Positions 8,151 through 16,958 are shown, counted from the first letter of the stretch. The stretch is 64,000 bases of DNA from Streptomyces sp. NBC_01306 (GCF_026340465.1 NZ_JAPEPC010000001.1:4717001-4781000), one strand, 5' to 3'. Translations and numbers: made by a program. The notes: generated by a model not told the origin, from the sequence alone.

Positions 8151-10583
8151 GTGGCCGCGCAGGACGCCGCTGTCGACTCGGTCAGAGACCGCGAGATCGC
8201 GACCGAGCAGGAGCACCTCGATCAGGTGTACCGACGCCTTGAGGAGAAGATCCACGAGGCTGAATTCCTCATGAACGACGCCGCCCAGCGCGGCCAGGTC
8301 GGCACGCCCGGCGCACTCGCCGAGCGGGACGCCCAGGTCTTCCGGGCCGGAATCCACCTCAACCGCCTCAACAACGAGTTCGAGGACTTCCTCTTCGGAC
8401 GTATCGACCTGCTCCAGGGCAAGGACGGCAAGAAGGGCCCGGACGGCGCGTACACCGCCGTCGAGCCGGCCGACGACGCCGTACGCCCCGACGACACCGC
8501 CGATGTCGCCGAGACCCTGCACATCGGCCGGATCGGGGTCCTGGACTCCGACTACTCGCCGCTGGTCATCGACTGGCGGGCGCCGGCTGCCGCACCCTTC
8601 TACCGCTCGACCCCGGTCGACCCCGGCCGGGTCGTACGCCGCCGGGTCATCCGCTCCAAGGGCCGCAAGGTCCTCGGGGTCGAGGACGACCTGATGCGCC
8701 CCGAGCTGACCGCGGCGCTGGACGGCGCCCCGCTGGCCGTCGTCGGGGACGGCGCGCTGATGGCCGCGCTCGGGCAGGCCCGCAGTCACACCATGCGCGA
8801 CATCGTCTCGTCCATCCAGGCCGAGCAGGACCTCGTGATCCGGGCACCGGCCGCATCCGTCACCGAGGTCGCGGGCGGCCCCGGCACCGGCAAGACAGCT
8901 GTGGCGCTGCACCGTGCCGCGTACCTGCTCTACCAGGACCGCCGCAAGTACGCGGGCGGCATCCTGATCGTCTCGCCGACGCCGCTGCTCGTGGCGTACA
9001 CCGAGGGCGTGCTGCCCTCGCTCGGCGAGGAGGGCCAGGTCGCGATCCGCGCGGTCGGCTCGCTGGTGGACGGCGCGGAGGCGACGGCGTACGACGATCC
9101 GGCCGTCGCCCGCATCAAGGGCTCGTCGCGGATGCTCCAGGTGCTGCGCAAGGCGGCGCGCGGGGCGCTGGAGAACCCGGCACAGCGTCCGGGACGGCAG
9201 CGGACCCGGGGCGGTTCCGGCGGCCAGGGGAGAGACGGGCAGCTGTCCTTCGGCGACGCGGAAGGGCCGGAGGAGCAGGGCCCGGACCGGAGGGACACGG
9301 AGACGACAGCGGCTCCCGTCACTCCGGACCGGCTGCGGGTGGTCGCCTTCGGCGGCCGGCTCGAACTCGAATCCGACGAGCTCCAGCGCATCCGCCACAA
9401 CGTCCTCGGCGGCACCGCGCCCGTCAACCTGCTGCGCCCGCGCGCCCGGCGGCTGCTGCTCGACGCGCTGTGGGCCAAGTCGGGCGGCCGGGCCAGGGGT
9501 GCGTCCTCGTACCAGGGTGACCCGGAACTGGCCGCCGAGCTGCGTTCGTCCTTCGACGACGACGTGTCGAACGAGGACAGCTTCACCGACTTCCTGGACG
9601 CCTGGTGGCCCGAGCTGACCCCGCGCGGGGTGCTCTCCGCGATGGCCGACGAGCGCAGGCTCGGCCGCTGGGCCCGCCGGGTGCTCAACCAGGGCGAGGT
9701 GCGCAAGCTGGCGCGGTCGCTCCGGCGCGAGGCGCTGTCGGTGCACGACGTGGCGCTCCTGGACGAGCTCCAGGCGCTGCTGGGCGCCCCGCACCGGCCC
9801 AGGAAGAAGCGCGAGTACGACCCGCTGGACCAGCTCACCGGTCTGGAGGAGCTGATGCCGCACCGCGAGGAGACCCAGTGGGAACGGGCCGAGCGGCTGG
9901 CCCAGGAGCGCACCGAGTACGCCCATGTCATCGTCGACGAGGCGCAGGACCTGACGCCCATGCAGTGGCGGATGGTCGGCCGCCGCGGCCGCCAGGCGAC
10001 ATGGACGGTCGTGGGCGACGCGGCCCAGTCGTCGTGGTCGGCCCCGGACGAGGCGGCCGAGGCTCGCGACGAGGCGCTCGGCGCCCGCCCGCGCCGCCGT
10101 TTCACCCTGACCGTCAACTACCGGAACCCGGCGGAGATCGCCCAGCTGGCGGCGAAGGTTCTCGCACTGGCCATGCCGGGCATGGAGTCGCCGTCAGCGG
10201 TCCGCTCCACCGGGGTCGAGCCGCGCTTCGCGGTCGTGCCGGACGGGGATCTGGCGGGCACGGTGCGGGAGGAGGCACGGCTGCTGCTGGACCGGGTCGA
10301 CGGCACGGTCGGTGTGGTGGTCGCCATGAACCGGCGTGACCAGGCCAGGAAGTGGCTGGCCGGCCTCGGGGACCGGGTGGTGGCGCTGGGCAGCCTGGAG
10401 GCGAAGGGACTTGAGTACGACGCGACGGTCGTGGTGTCGCCCGCGGAGATCGCGGACGAGTCACCGGCCGGGCTGCGGGTGCTGTACGTGGCGCTGACCC
10501 GTGCCACCCAGCAGCTCACCGTGGTCTCGGCGGCGGGCGACGCGCCCGACGCCGACGGCGTACCGGATCTGCTGCGGGACTGA
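8151..10583 (+). CDS. helD: HelD-like SF1 ATPase (UvrD/Rep-type helicase)
   Basis: 810 residues; GTG 8151 is preceded by AGAAGGGGG. An N-terminal coiled coil (about 10-85, EHLDQVYRRLEEKIHEAEF) is typical of HelD, which inserts into RNA polymerase channels to free stalled enzyme. The SF1A core carries Walker A GGPGTGKTA near residue 244, Walker B/DEAQ as VIVDEAQDLTPMQ, TVVGDAAQSSW (motif III), NYRNPAEI (motif IV) and ALTRATQQL (motif VI). A low-complexity insertion encoded at about 9180-9320 interrupts the first RecA half. Length and coiled coil favour an actinobacterial HelD over a DNA-repair UvrD. It is followed by the structured RNA at 10706. Confidence 0.82.
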   Translation: MAAQDAAVDSVRDREIATEQEHLDQVYRRLEEKIHEAEFLMNDAAQRGQVGTPGALAERDAQVFRAGIHLNRLNNEFEDFLFGRIDLLQGKDGKKGPDGAYTAVEPADDAVRPDDTADVAETLHIGRIGVLDSDYSPLVIDWRAPAAAPFYRSTPVDPGRVVRRRVIRSKGRKVLGVEDDLMRPELTAALDGAPLAVVGDGALMAALGQARSHTMRDIVSSIQAEQDLVIRAPAASVTEVAGGPGTGKTAVALHRAAYLLYQDRRKYAGGILIVSPTPLLVAYTEGVLPSLGEEGQVAIRAVGSLVDGAEATAYDDPAVARIKGSSRMLQVLRKAARGALENPAQRPGRQRTRGGSGGQGRDGQLSFGDAEGPEEQGPDRRDTETTAAPVTPDRLRVVAFGGRLELESDELQRIRHNVLGGTAPVNLLRPRARRLLLDALWAKSGGRARGASSYQGDPELAAELRSSFDDDVSNEDSFTDFLDAWWPELTPRGVLSAMADERRLGRWARRVLNQGEVRKLARSLRREALSVHDVALLDELQALLGAPHRPRKKREYDPLDQLTGLEELMPHREETQWERAERLAQERTEYAHVIVDEAQDLTPMQWRMVGRRGRQATWTVVGDAAQSSWSAPDEAAEARDEALGARPRRRFTLTVNYRNPAEIAQLAAKVLALAMPGMESPSAVRSTGVEPRFAVVPDGDLAGTVREEARLLLDRVDGTVGVVVAMNRRDQARKWLAGLGDRVVALGSLEAKGLEYDATVVVSPAEIADESPAGLRVLYVALTRATQQLTVVSAAGDAPDADGVPDLLRD

Positions 10584-10705
10584 TTTCCCCGCCCCTTGCC
10601 TGCTGCTTCCTTGCTCCTTCCCCGCTCCGTGCGGGGCCCTGCGACAGGTCAGGAGTCAATGTGCCGCAGGGGAATCACTTTCCCGGGTGGTTTGTTAACC
10701 TGGTC

Positions 10706-10847
10706 GTGACACCGGCTCGATCCAAGCCCCCGGGCCCAACCTTCGTCGCTTCGAGCGACCACTTGCCGCGAGGCGAGCATGGCGGGCCGGTGTCACTCAG
10801 TTGAAGAAGGTCCGTACCGCCCCCGGGTGGTGCGGACCTTTTCTGTT
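10706..10847 (+). ncRNA. Putative structured small RNA ending in a Rho-independent terminator
   Basis: No gene occupies this stretch, yet it is rich in nested pairing. GTGACACCGGC (10706-10716) pairs perfectly with GCCGGTGTCAC (10786-10796). Inside are two hairpins: GTCGCT/AGCGAC (10745-10759, loop TCG) and CTTGCC/GGCGAG (10762-10777, GNRA loop GCGA). Downstream is a terminator hairpin with a T run. A possible -10 hexamer TAACCT (10696-10701) would place the start near 10706; no clear -35 is seen. It could be an independent sRNA or the attenuated leader of the malic enzyme gene. No riboswitch class is recognised. Confidence 0.6.
10807..10843 (+). terminator. Rho-independent terminator of the structured RNA
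   Basis: AAGGTCCG-TACC-CCC pairs with GGG-GGT-GCGGACCTT around a short loop, with one wobble and one mismatch, and runs into TTTTCTGTT. A genuine T tract is unusual in this GC-rich genome and supports real termination between the helicase and malic enzyme genes. Confidence 0.8.
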
Positions 10848-11088
10848 GGGTGATCCGTACGGTCCGGAGATATGACGCGCCGTGACCACCTGATGTGACG
10901 CTTCGTGATCACCCCGGATGCATCTTTCCGCGAACGAGGGTCCGCCGGGGCTTCCCCGACCAGGCGCTTTCTCGTATGGTGGAAAACACTTTCCGAATCG
11001 GAGGTCCCATTACCAGCTACTGGCTGGTAGGTGCGACCATCGGATGCGTTTTACTGAACAGCCAGGGAAAAAGCAAAGGAAGTCGGCC
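10848..11088 (+). promoter_or_regulatory. Leader and presumed promoter region of the malic enzyme gene
   Basis: About 240 bases with no gene. It includes TATGGT (10975-10980), a possible -10, directly followed by the inverted repeat GGAAA-ACAC-TTTCC (10981-10994), and the palindrome GTGATCAC upstream. The ribosome binding site AAAGGA lies at about 11075-11080. No start codon upstream of 11089 has both good codon use and a ribosome binding site, so this is treated as non-coding. Confidence 0.4.
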
Positions 11089-12522
11089 ATGGCAACGGCG
11101 CCCAGCGTCTCGTACTCGATCACGGCGCGTCTGGAGGTTCCCGCGAGCGGGACCGCGGTCAGCCAGCTCACCACGGCCGTCGAGTCCTCCGGTGGCTCGG
11201 TCACCGGTCTCGACGTCACCGCTTCCGGCCACGAGAAGCTGCGGATCGACGTCACCATCGCCGCCTCCTCCACCGACCACGCCGACCAGATCGTGCAGCA
11301 GCTCAAGGGCATCGAGGGGGTCGAGCTCGGGAAGGTCTCCGACCGTACCTTCCTGATGCACCTCGGCGGCAAGATCGAGATGGCGTCCAAGCACCCCATC
11401 CGCAACCGTGACGACCTGTCGATGATCTACACCCCGGGTGTGGCCCGCGTCTGCATGGCGATCGCGGACAACCCCGAGGACGCCCGCCGGCTCACCATCA
11501 AGCGCAACTCCGTTGCAGTGGTGACGGACGGGTCCGCGGTGCTGGGGCTCGGCAACATCGGTCCGATGGCCGCGCTGCCGGTCATGGAGGGCAAGGCGGC
11601 CCTCTTCAAGCGCTTCGCCGGGATCGACGCCTGGCCGATCTGCCTCGACACCCAGGACTCCGACGCGATCGTGGAGATCGTCAAAGCCATCGCGCCCGGC
11701 TTCGCCGGCATCAACCTGGAGGACATCTCGGCGCCCCGCTGCTTCGAGATCGAGGCCCGGCTGCGCGAGGCCCTGGACATCCCGGTCTTCCACGACGACC
11801 AGCACGGCACCGCCATCGTCGTGCTCGCCGCGCTGACCAACGCGCTGCGCGTGGTGGACAAGGAGTTCAGTGAGGTCCGGGTGGTCATGTCCGGCGCCGG
11901 AGCGGCCGGTACGGCCATTCTGAAGCTGCTCCTGGCCGCGGGCGTCAAGCACGCCGTCGTCGCCGACATCCACGGTGTGGTGCACGCCGGCCGCACGGAC
12001 CTGGTCGACGCCAAGCCCGAGTCGCCGCTGCGCTGGATCGCCGACAACACCAACCCCGAAGGCGTGACGGGCACGTTGAAGGAGGCCGTGGTCGGCGCCG
12101 ACATCTTCATCGGCGTCTCGGCCCCGGACGTGCTGGACGGCGACGACGTCGCGGCCATGGCGGACGGCGCGATCGTGTTCGCGCTCGCGAACCCCGACCC
12201 CGAGGTCGACCCGGCGATCGCCCGTCAGACGGCGGCAGTTGTGGCCACCGGCCGGTCGGACTTCCCGAACCAGATCAACAACGTGCTGGTCTTCCCGGGT
12301 GTCTTCCGCGGTCTGCTGGACGCCCAGTCCCGTACGGTCAACACCGAGATGATGCTGGCCGCCGCGGGCGCGCTCGCGGACGTCGTCGGCGCGGACGAGC
12401 TGAACGCGAACTACATCATCCCCTCCGTCTTCAACGACAAGGTCGCCGGGGCTGTCGCGGACGCGGTCAGGTCGGCCGCGAAGTCGGCCGCTGTGACTGT
12501 GTCGGGGCCCACGTCCGCCTGA
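11089..12522 (+). CDS. NAD(P)-dependent malic enzyme with N-terminal ACT-like domain
   Basis: 477 residues; ATG 11089 follows AAAGGAAG. It decarboxylates malate oxidatively to pyruvate plus CO2, supplying NAD(P)H and pyruvate. Residues about 8-85 form an ACT-like regulatory domain (YSITARLEVPASGTAVSQL). The malic domain follows with IYTPGVARVCMAI, the NSVAVVTDGSAVLGLGNIG motif, and the metal-binding LEDISAPRCFEIE and FHDDQHGTAIV. The NAD-binding fold has MSGAGAAGTAIL near residue 267 and ends NPDPEVDP and SDFPNQINNVLVFPG. It is the short bacterial form. S. coelicolor has a homolog next to a HelD gene (SCO2951, from memory). Coenzyme preference is not resolved here. Confidence 0.93.
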   Translation: MATAPSVSYSITARLEVPASGTAVSQLTTAVESSGGSVTGLDVTASGHEKLRIDVTIAASSTDHADQIVQQLKGIEGVELGKVSDRTFLMHLGGKIEMASKHPIRNRDDLSMIYTPGVARVCMAIADNPEDARRLTIKRNSVAVVTDGSAVLGLGNIGPMAALPVMEGKAALFKRFAGIDAWPICLDTQDSDAIVEIVKAIAPGFAGINLEDISAPRCFEIEARLREALDIPVFHDDQHGTAIVVLAALTNALRVVDKEFSEVRVVMSGAGAAGTAILKLLLAAGVKHAVVADIHGVVHAGRTDLVDAKPESPLRWIADNTNPEGVTGTLKEAVVGADIFIGVSAPDVLDGDDVAAMADGAIVFALANPDPEVDPAIARQTAAVVATGRSDFPNQINNVLVFPGVFRGLLDAQSRTVNTEMMLAAAGALADVVGADELNANYIIPSVFNDKVAGAVADAVRSAAKSAAVTVSGPTSA

Positions 12523-12823
12523 CGCTCGGCGCGTCGCGGGACTCGCGGCCCCAAACGCCCCTCTAGGGTGGCGGGAAATGAGCCCCTGGGCGCCCACAGC
12601 CGGGTTTCACGGAGTCGACGGAGCGTCACCATCCCGGAACAGTGACGCGTTCGTGTGACTCCGGTGAGTGCCGGATTGGCTTTCCCGCCGTTGGTGGGGG
12701 CAGGATGCATATTCGGGCGCGAGGGTCTGACGTCAGACCCGGGTCCGGGGACTGTCCTAGGGCCCTGGCAGCATCGGCTTCGATCTCACGCCTTACAGGC
12801 AAGAAGAACACGGGAGTAACAAC
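12523..12823 (+). promoter_or_regulatory. Intergenic region between malic enzyme and hupA
   Basis: 301 bases without a gene. It holds a perfect 18-bp palindrome (annotated separately) and, close to the start codon, GGGAGTAAC as the HU ribosome binding site. GGCGCGTCGCGGGACTCGCGGCC just after the malic enzyme stop can fold into a weak hairpin. No convincing -35/-10 pair was identified. Confidence 0.5.
12723..12740. promoter_or_regulatory. Perfect 18-bp palindrome upstream of hupA
   Basis: GGGTCTGACGTCAGACCC is fully self-complementary and lies 84 bases before the HU start codon. It could be a dimer-binding operator or a hairpin in the 5' leader. It has no loop, which argues for a protein site over an RNA hairpin. 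Confidence 0.6.
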
Positions 12824-13105
12824 ATGAACCGCAGTGAGCTGGTGGCCGCCCTGGCCGATCGTGCCGAGGTGACTCGTAAGGACGCCGACGCCGTTCTGGC
12901 CGCTCTCGCCGAGACGGTCGGCGAGATCGTCGCCAAGGGCGACGAGAAGGTCACCATCCCCGGCTTCCTGACCTTCGAGCGCACCCACCGTGCCGCTCGC
13001 ACCGCGCGTAACCCGCAGACCGGCGACCCGATCAACATCCCCGCCGGCTACAGCGTGAAGGTCTCCGCGGGCTCGAAGCTCAAGGAAGCCGCCAAGGGCA
13101 AGTAG
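12824..13105 (+). CDS. hupA: Histone-like DNA-binding protein HU
   Basis: 93 residues, ATG 12824. It is a standard-length HU: N-terminal MNRSELVAALADRAEVTRKDA, the dimer core GDEKVTIPGFLTFERTHRAART, the DNA-binding arm ARNPQTGDPINIP and a short basic tail ending KEAAKGK. HU homodimers bend and compact DNA in the nucleoid. It lacks the long Lys/Ala-rich tail of the second Streptomyces HU (HupS), so it corresponds to HupA, whose S. coelicolor gene lies beside murA (SCO2950/SCO2949, from memory). Here a hydrolase, regulator and transporter block separates it from murA. Confidence 0.95.
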   Translation: MNRSELVAALADRAEVTRKDADAVLAALAETVGEIVAKGDEKVTIPGFLTFERTHRAARTARNPQTGDPINIPAGYSVKVSAGSKLKEAAKGK

Positions 13106-13128
13106 TCCCCAAGCGCAGAGCACAGAAC

Positions 13129-13163
13129 GGAGGGCGGCCACCCGGCAGGGTGGGCCGCCCTCC
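13129..13163. terminator. Strong hairpin between convergent hupA and HAD gene
   Basis: GGAGGGCGGCC (13129-13139) pairs perfectly with GGCCGCCCTCC (13153-13163). There is no T tract, as is common in Streptomyces. The convergent gene arrangement suggests a bidirectional terminator. Confidence 0.75.
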
Positions 13164-13223
13164 GGCATGTCCGGACCGCGCCGGCAGCCTGTCCGCAGCT
13201 CTGTCGGCCGCGCCGGCAGCCTC

Positions 13224-13883
13224 TCAGCAGCTCTGGCCGCCGTCCTCGCGGAACGCCAGCAGGTCCACGGCCGTCAGGGACGCGACGAGGGTGGTGCGCG
13301 GCCCCTCGGCGATGCCCGGGACCGTGGGGACCGCCAGCAGGCGGCACCCGGCGGCCAGCGCCGCCGCTGCCCCCGTCGGGGTGTCCTCCACGGCCAGACA
13401 GCGCGCCGGATCCGCGCCCAGCGCTGCCGCCGCCGTCAGATACGGGTCCGGATGGGGCTTTCCGCGCGCCGATTCGCCCGAGGCCACGGACGTCGCGAAC
13501 CGGTGCGCGCCCAGCGCTTCCAGCACCATGTCCGCCACATGCCGCTCCGAAGCGGTGACCAGGGCCACCGCGATGCCCAGCGCCGCCGCCTGGTCGAGCA
13601 GCCGCAGTGCGCCCGGCTGGACGGTGACACCGGAGGCCACACCGGCCGTGAAGTCCCGGTCGAGGCGGGCGGCGGCGTCGGCCACGGTCAGCCCGATGCC
13701 GTGCTCGTGGACCGCGCGTTCCGCGGCGTCGGCCACCGCGGCGCCCGCATAAGCGGCCAGGACCCCGGGCCCGGCGGGCACACCCTGCGCGCTGAGCAGC
13801 CGGGCGACGGTCTGCAACCAGGCGTGCTCGGTGTCGACCAGGGTGCCGTCCATGTCGCACAGCAGCGCCGCGGGGAGCGTCAT
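13224..13883 (-). CDS. HAD-superfamily hydrolase (subfamily IA phosphatase)
   Basis: 219 residues. All four HAD motifs are visible: DMDGTLVD (nucleophile and acid aspartates) near the N-terminus, VTASERH (motif II), the lysine in GKPHPDPY (motif III) and VEDTPTG (motif IV). An alpha-helical cap lies between motifs I and II, as in beta-phosphoglucomutase/phosphoglycolate phosphatase relatives. It is probably a small-molecule phosphatase; the substrate is unknown. It lacks the AGTTVD-type signature of phosphonoacetaldehyde hydrolase. Its start overlaps the GntR gene stop by ATGA, so both form one minus-strand operon, probably functionally linked to the divergent ABC importer. Confidence 0.85.
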   Translation of the reverse strand: MTLPAALLCDMDGTLVDTEHAWLQTVARLLSAQGVPAGPGVLAAYAGAAVADAAERAVHEHGIGLTVADAAARLDRDFTAGVASGVTVQPGALRLLDQAAALGIAVALVTASERHVADMVLEALGAHRFATSVASGESARGKPHPDPYLTAAAALGADPARCLAVEDTPTGAAAALAAGCRLLAVPTVPGIAEGPRTTLVASLTAVDLLAFREDGGQSC

Positions 13884-14638
13884 GAGGGCTCGCTTTTCTG
13901 TTCCGGTGCGGTACGGGCCAGGGGGTTGGCCTGTGTGGAGTTGCGTACGGTGAAGACGACCGAGCCGGGGCGGTAGCGGTCGTCCGAGGTCTCGACGGGC
14001 CGCCCGTCGGCGGTGAGCGTGGTGCGCCGCACCCGCAGCAGCGGGCTGCCGCGGCGTACCCGCAGTTCACGGGCGTCGACGGTGCCCGCAGCGACGGCGT
14101 CCAGATGGTGCTCGCCGTGCGCGAAGACCAGCCCGGTGTCGTCGAGCAGCCGCTGGGTGACGGACTCGCAGTCGGCGGGCAGGGCTTCGACGGCGTCGGC
14201 AGTCCAGCCCGCGTAGACCGTCCGCTCCAGCAGGACCGGGGCGCCGTCCAGGGTGCGCAGCCGCAGCACGCGCAGCACGCCGTCGCCCGGTGCCAGTTGG
14301 AGCAGCGCGGCCTCCTCGGCGCTCGCACCGCCGCGTACGGAGTCCAGGACGAGCCCGCCCGGGAGGTGCCCGCCGGCCCGCGCCCACTGCGCGAAACTGC
14401 GCAGTTCGCTGAAACTCTGACTGGGTGTGGTGCTCAGCACAGTGTGGCGCGTGCCCTGCCGGGAGCCGAGCAGCCCTTCGGCGAGCAGCGTCGACAGGGC
14501 CTGCCGTACGGTGCCGCGCGAAACGCCGTGCACCGCGGCCAGTTCGGTCTCCGACGGCAGCGCGGAACCGACCGGAAACCGGCCTTCCGCGAGGTCACGG
14601 CGGAGAGTGTCGGCGATCTCCTGATGCCGTCGCGTCAC
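13880..14638 (-). CDS. GntR-family (HutC/UTRA) transcriptional regulator
   Basis: 252 residues. The N-terminal winged helix (about 1-70) shows IADTLRRDLAEGRFPVGSALPSE and the recognition helix VSRGTVRQAL. Residues about 90-240 form a UTRA ligand-binding domain (VLRVLRLRTLDGAPVLLERTV; C-terminal DRYRPGSVVFTVRN). It is divergent from the ABC transporter genes, with 278 bases between, and a GntR-type palindrome lies in that gap. It therefore probably represses the transporter and itself, responding to the imported solute or its phosphate ester, which would explain the co-transcribed HAD phosphatase. The effector is not known. Confidence 0.88.
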   Translation of the reverse strand: MTRRHQEIADTLRRDLAEGRFPVGSALPSETELAAVHGVSRGTVRQALSTLLAEGLLGSRQGTRHTVLSTTPSQSFSELRSFAQWARAGGHLPGGLVLDSVRGGASAEEAALLQLAPGDGVLRVLRLRTLDGAPVLLERTVYAGWTADAVEALPADCESVTQRLLDDTGLVFAHGEHHLDAVAAGTVDARELRVRRGSPLLRVRRTTLTADGRPVETSDDRYRPGSVVFTVRNSTQANPLARTAPEQKSEPS

Positions 14639-14859
14639 GTCACTCCTCCTGGTGGGCCCGGGGTTCCGGGGCGGCGGCTGATCATGTCATCTGTACACAC
14701 CGTCAGGCATTCCACGGAGGTTCGAGGTATGTGTCTCACCGATCCGAGCCATCTTAAACCAAAACTTATATAACGCTTCTGACCTGCACTTTTTGAGGTC
14801 GTTCGGGCTTGTTCGACGGCCTTCTTGCTGTTAGCTTGCCCAGGCTTACTGACTGATGG

Positions 14860-14873
14860 CTTGTCCAGACAAG
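14860..14873. promoter_or_regulatory. Candidate GntR/HutC operator
   Basis: CTTGTC-CA-GACAAG is a perfect 6-bp-arm inverted repeat located 44 bases before the binding-protein start. It resembles the TTGTCTAGACAA/TGGTCTAGACCA sites of HutC-type GntR regulators such as DasR. An A/T-rich patch at about 14753-14775 in the same intergenic region probably holds the divergent promoters. Confidence 0.6.
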
Positions 14874-14916
14874 TGGCTGGCCTAGAACCACAGGCCTTGA
14901 ATCGCAGGAGTACAAC

Positions 14917-16059
14917 GTGAACCCATCCCGACCGGCCCGCATCGCATCCCTCGCGGCAGCCGTGCTCGCGACCGCGACGGTGGTCAGCGGCTGTGGGGCC
15001 GCCCCCACCGCCGACGCCGCCGACAGCAAGGCGGCGAAGGCGGAATCGGCAGCGGACCTCGGCGGGATGGCGGCCCTCGCCAAGGCGGCCAAGAAGGAAG
15101 GCACGCTGAACGTCTACGCGCTCGCCCCCGACTGGGCGAACTACGGCGAGATGATCTCGGCCTTCGAGAAGAAGTACGGCATCAAGGTCAACAACGAGAA
15201 CCCCGGCGGCAGCAGCCAGCAGGCCCTCAACGCGGCGGCCAAGCGCAAGGGCCAGGACCGGGCCGTCGACGCGCTGGACCTCGGCACCGCGTACATGCAG
15301 CAGGCCAAGGCGCAGAAGCTGCTCGCCCCGTACAAGGTCACCGGCTGGAACGGCATACCCGCCGCCCAGAAGCAGGCCGACGGCTCGTATCTGAACAACT
15401 ACGGCGGTTACATCTCGATCGGCTGCGATGCCAAGGCCGTCACGCACTGCCCGAAGACGTTCAAGGACCTGCTGAAGCCCGAGTACAAGGACAAGGTCGC
15501 CCTCAACGGCAACCCGGGCGAGTCCAGTTCGGCGCTGGCCGCCGTCTTCGCCGCCTCGCTGGCCAACGGCGGCTCCCTCGACGACGTACAGCCCGGCCTC
15601 GACTTCTTCAAGGAGCTGAAGAAGAAGGGCAACTACGTCCCCGCCGAGTCGACCCTCGCCACCATCCAGAAGGGCGAGACGCCCATCTCGATCGACTGGG
15701 ACTACCTCAACCTCGGGTACGCCGCGAAGCTGAAGGCCAAGGGCGTCGACTGGAAGGTCACGGCCCCGGCCGACGGCGAGTACTCCAACTACTACAACCA
15801 GGGCGTCAACAAGTACGCCCCGCACCCGGCGGCCGCCCGGCTGTGGATGGAGTTCCTCTACAGCACCGAGGGCCAGAACATCTGGCTGCGCGGCTTCTCC
15901 CGGCCCGCCCTGCTCGACGTGATGGAGAAGAACGGCACCGCCGACAAGGCCGCCAAGGCGCTTCCGCACGTGGAGGGCACCGCGAAGACCGCGAGCCCCG
16001 CCCAGGAGGCCAAGGCCAAGGAGGCCATCGTGCAGGGCTGGGCCAAGGCGGTCAGCTGA
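14917..16059 (+). CDS. ABC importer substrate-binding lipoprotein
   Basis: 380 residues; GTG 14917 follows GCAGGAG. A signal peptide with lipobox VVSGC places the lipidated cysteine at residue 28 or so, followed by a charged linker. The mature part is a periplasmic-type binding fold of the iron/spermidine/2-aminoethylphosphonate class: EGTLNVYALAPDWANYGEMISAFEKKYG, GSYLNNYGGYISIGCD, FKDLLKPEYKDKVAL and a late LWMEFLYSTEGQNIWLRG. Related sets are often annotated as 2-aminoethylphosphonate or polyamine importers, but the ligand cannot be assigned. It is the first gene of a four-gene transporter operon. Confidence 0.88.
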   Translation: MNPSRPARIASLAAAVLATATVVSGCGAAPTADAADSKAAKAESAADLGGMAALAKAAKKEGTLNVYALAPDWANYGEMISAFEKKYGIKVNNENPGGSSQQALNAAAKRKGQDRAVDALDLGTAYMQQAKAQKLLAPYKVTGWNGIPAAQKQADGSYLNNYGGYISIGCDAKAVTHCPKTFKDLLKPEYKDKVALNGNPGESSSALAAVFAASLANGGSLDDVQPGLDFFKELKKKGNYVPAESTLATIQKGETPISIDWDYLNLGYAAKLKAKGVDWKVTAPADGEYSNYYNQGVNKYAPHPAAARLWMEFLYSTEGQNIWLRGFSRPALLDVMEKNGTADKAAKALPHVEGTAKTASPAQEAKAKEAIVQGWAKAVS

Positions 16060-16061
16060 CG

Positions 16062-16958
16062 ATGGCCGATCAAGCCGTTGACGCGGCCGTCGTCGCCGAA
16101 GCGAAACCGGCCGTACGCCGCCGGGGCCGCCACCGCTGGCCCGTCGTCCTCCCGTACTTCGTCTTCCTCGCCCTCTGCTTCGGGCTGCCCGCGGGGACCA
16201 TGGCGTACAACGCCTTCATGGTCACCGACCCGAGCGGCGCCGCCCGGTTCGGCACCGACAACGTCAGCAACTCGCTCTCCGGTGCGTACGCGACAGGGCT
16301 CACCGGAAGCGTCGAACTCTCCGTCGTCAGCGCCCTGCTGGCCACCCTCTTCGGTGCGCTGATCGCTCAGGCCGTCGCCTCGTCGGGACGCCCCGCGCTC
16401 CGCAAGGCGGTCGTCGCGGCCTCCGGGGTCTTCGCCAACTTCAGCGGAGCGCCGCTCGCCTTCGCCTTCATCGCCACCCTCGGCACCACCGGCACGCTCA
16501 CCAAGCTGCTGTCGCTTCACTCCACCGGCTTCAGCCTCTACAGCTTCACCGGTCTGGTGCTCGCCTACCTCTACTTCATGATCCCGCTGATGGTGGTGAC
16601 CGTACTGCCCGCGCTCGACGGGCTGCGCACCCAGTGGCAGGAGGCCGCCGCGTCCTGCGGAGCCACCCGACGGCAGTTCTGGCTGCACATCGGCATCCCG
16701 GTGCTGACGCCCTCGCTGCTCGGCGGCGCGGTCCTGATGTTCGGCACCGCCTTCGCCTCGCAGGCCACCGCGGCGGTGATGACGGGGAGTTCGGTGCCGC
16801 TGATCACCCTCCAGATCTCCAACGCCCTCAACGGCAACGTGCTGGCCGGCCAGGAGAACCTGGCGCTCGCCATGAGCCTCAACATGGTCGTGATCGCGCT
16901 GCTCGTGATGGCCGTACAGATCCCGCTGCAGCGACGGAGTGCCCGATGGCTCGGATGA
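16062..16958 (+). CDS. ABC transporter permease subunit 1
   Basis: 298 residues from ATG 16062, two bases after the binding-protein stop. A cytoplasmic basic N-terminus is followed by about six membrane helices. The coupling (EAA) loop reads EAAASCGATRRQFWLHIGIP, which docks on the ATPase. The large extracytoplasmic loop after the first helix is typical of PotB/PhnU-type permeases. It overlaps the second permease gene by 13 bases, so translation is probably coupled. Confidence 0.88.
   Translation: MADQAVDAAVVAEAKPAVRRRGRHRWPVVLPYFVFLALCFGLPAGTMAYNAFMVTDPSGAARFGTDNVSNSLSGAYATGLTGSVELSVVSALLATLFGALIAQAVASSGRPALRKAVVAASGVFANFSGAPLAFAFIATLGTTGTLTKLLSLHSTGFSLYSFTGLVLAYLYFMIPLMVVTVLPALDGLRTQWQEAAASCGATRRQFWLHIGIPVLTPSLLGGAVLMFGTAFASQATAAVMTGSSVPLITLQISNALNGNVLAGQENLALAMSLNMVVIALLVMAVQIPLQRRSARWLG

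Noticed and set aside
13224..13883. Phosphonoacetaldehyde hydrolase next to a 2-aminoethylphosphonate-like importer
   Set aside because: The HAD motif I is DMDGTLVD and lacks the AGTTVD-type signature and the active-site lysine context of PhnX, so the phosphonate assignment is not supported.
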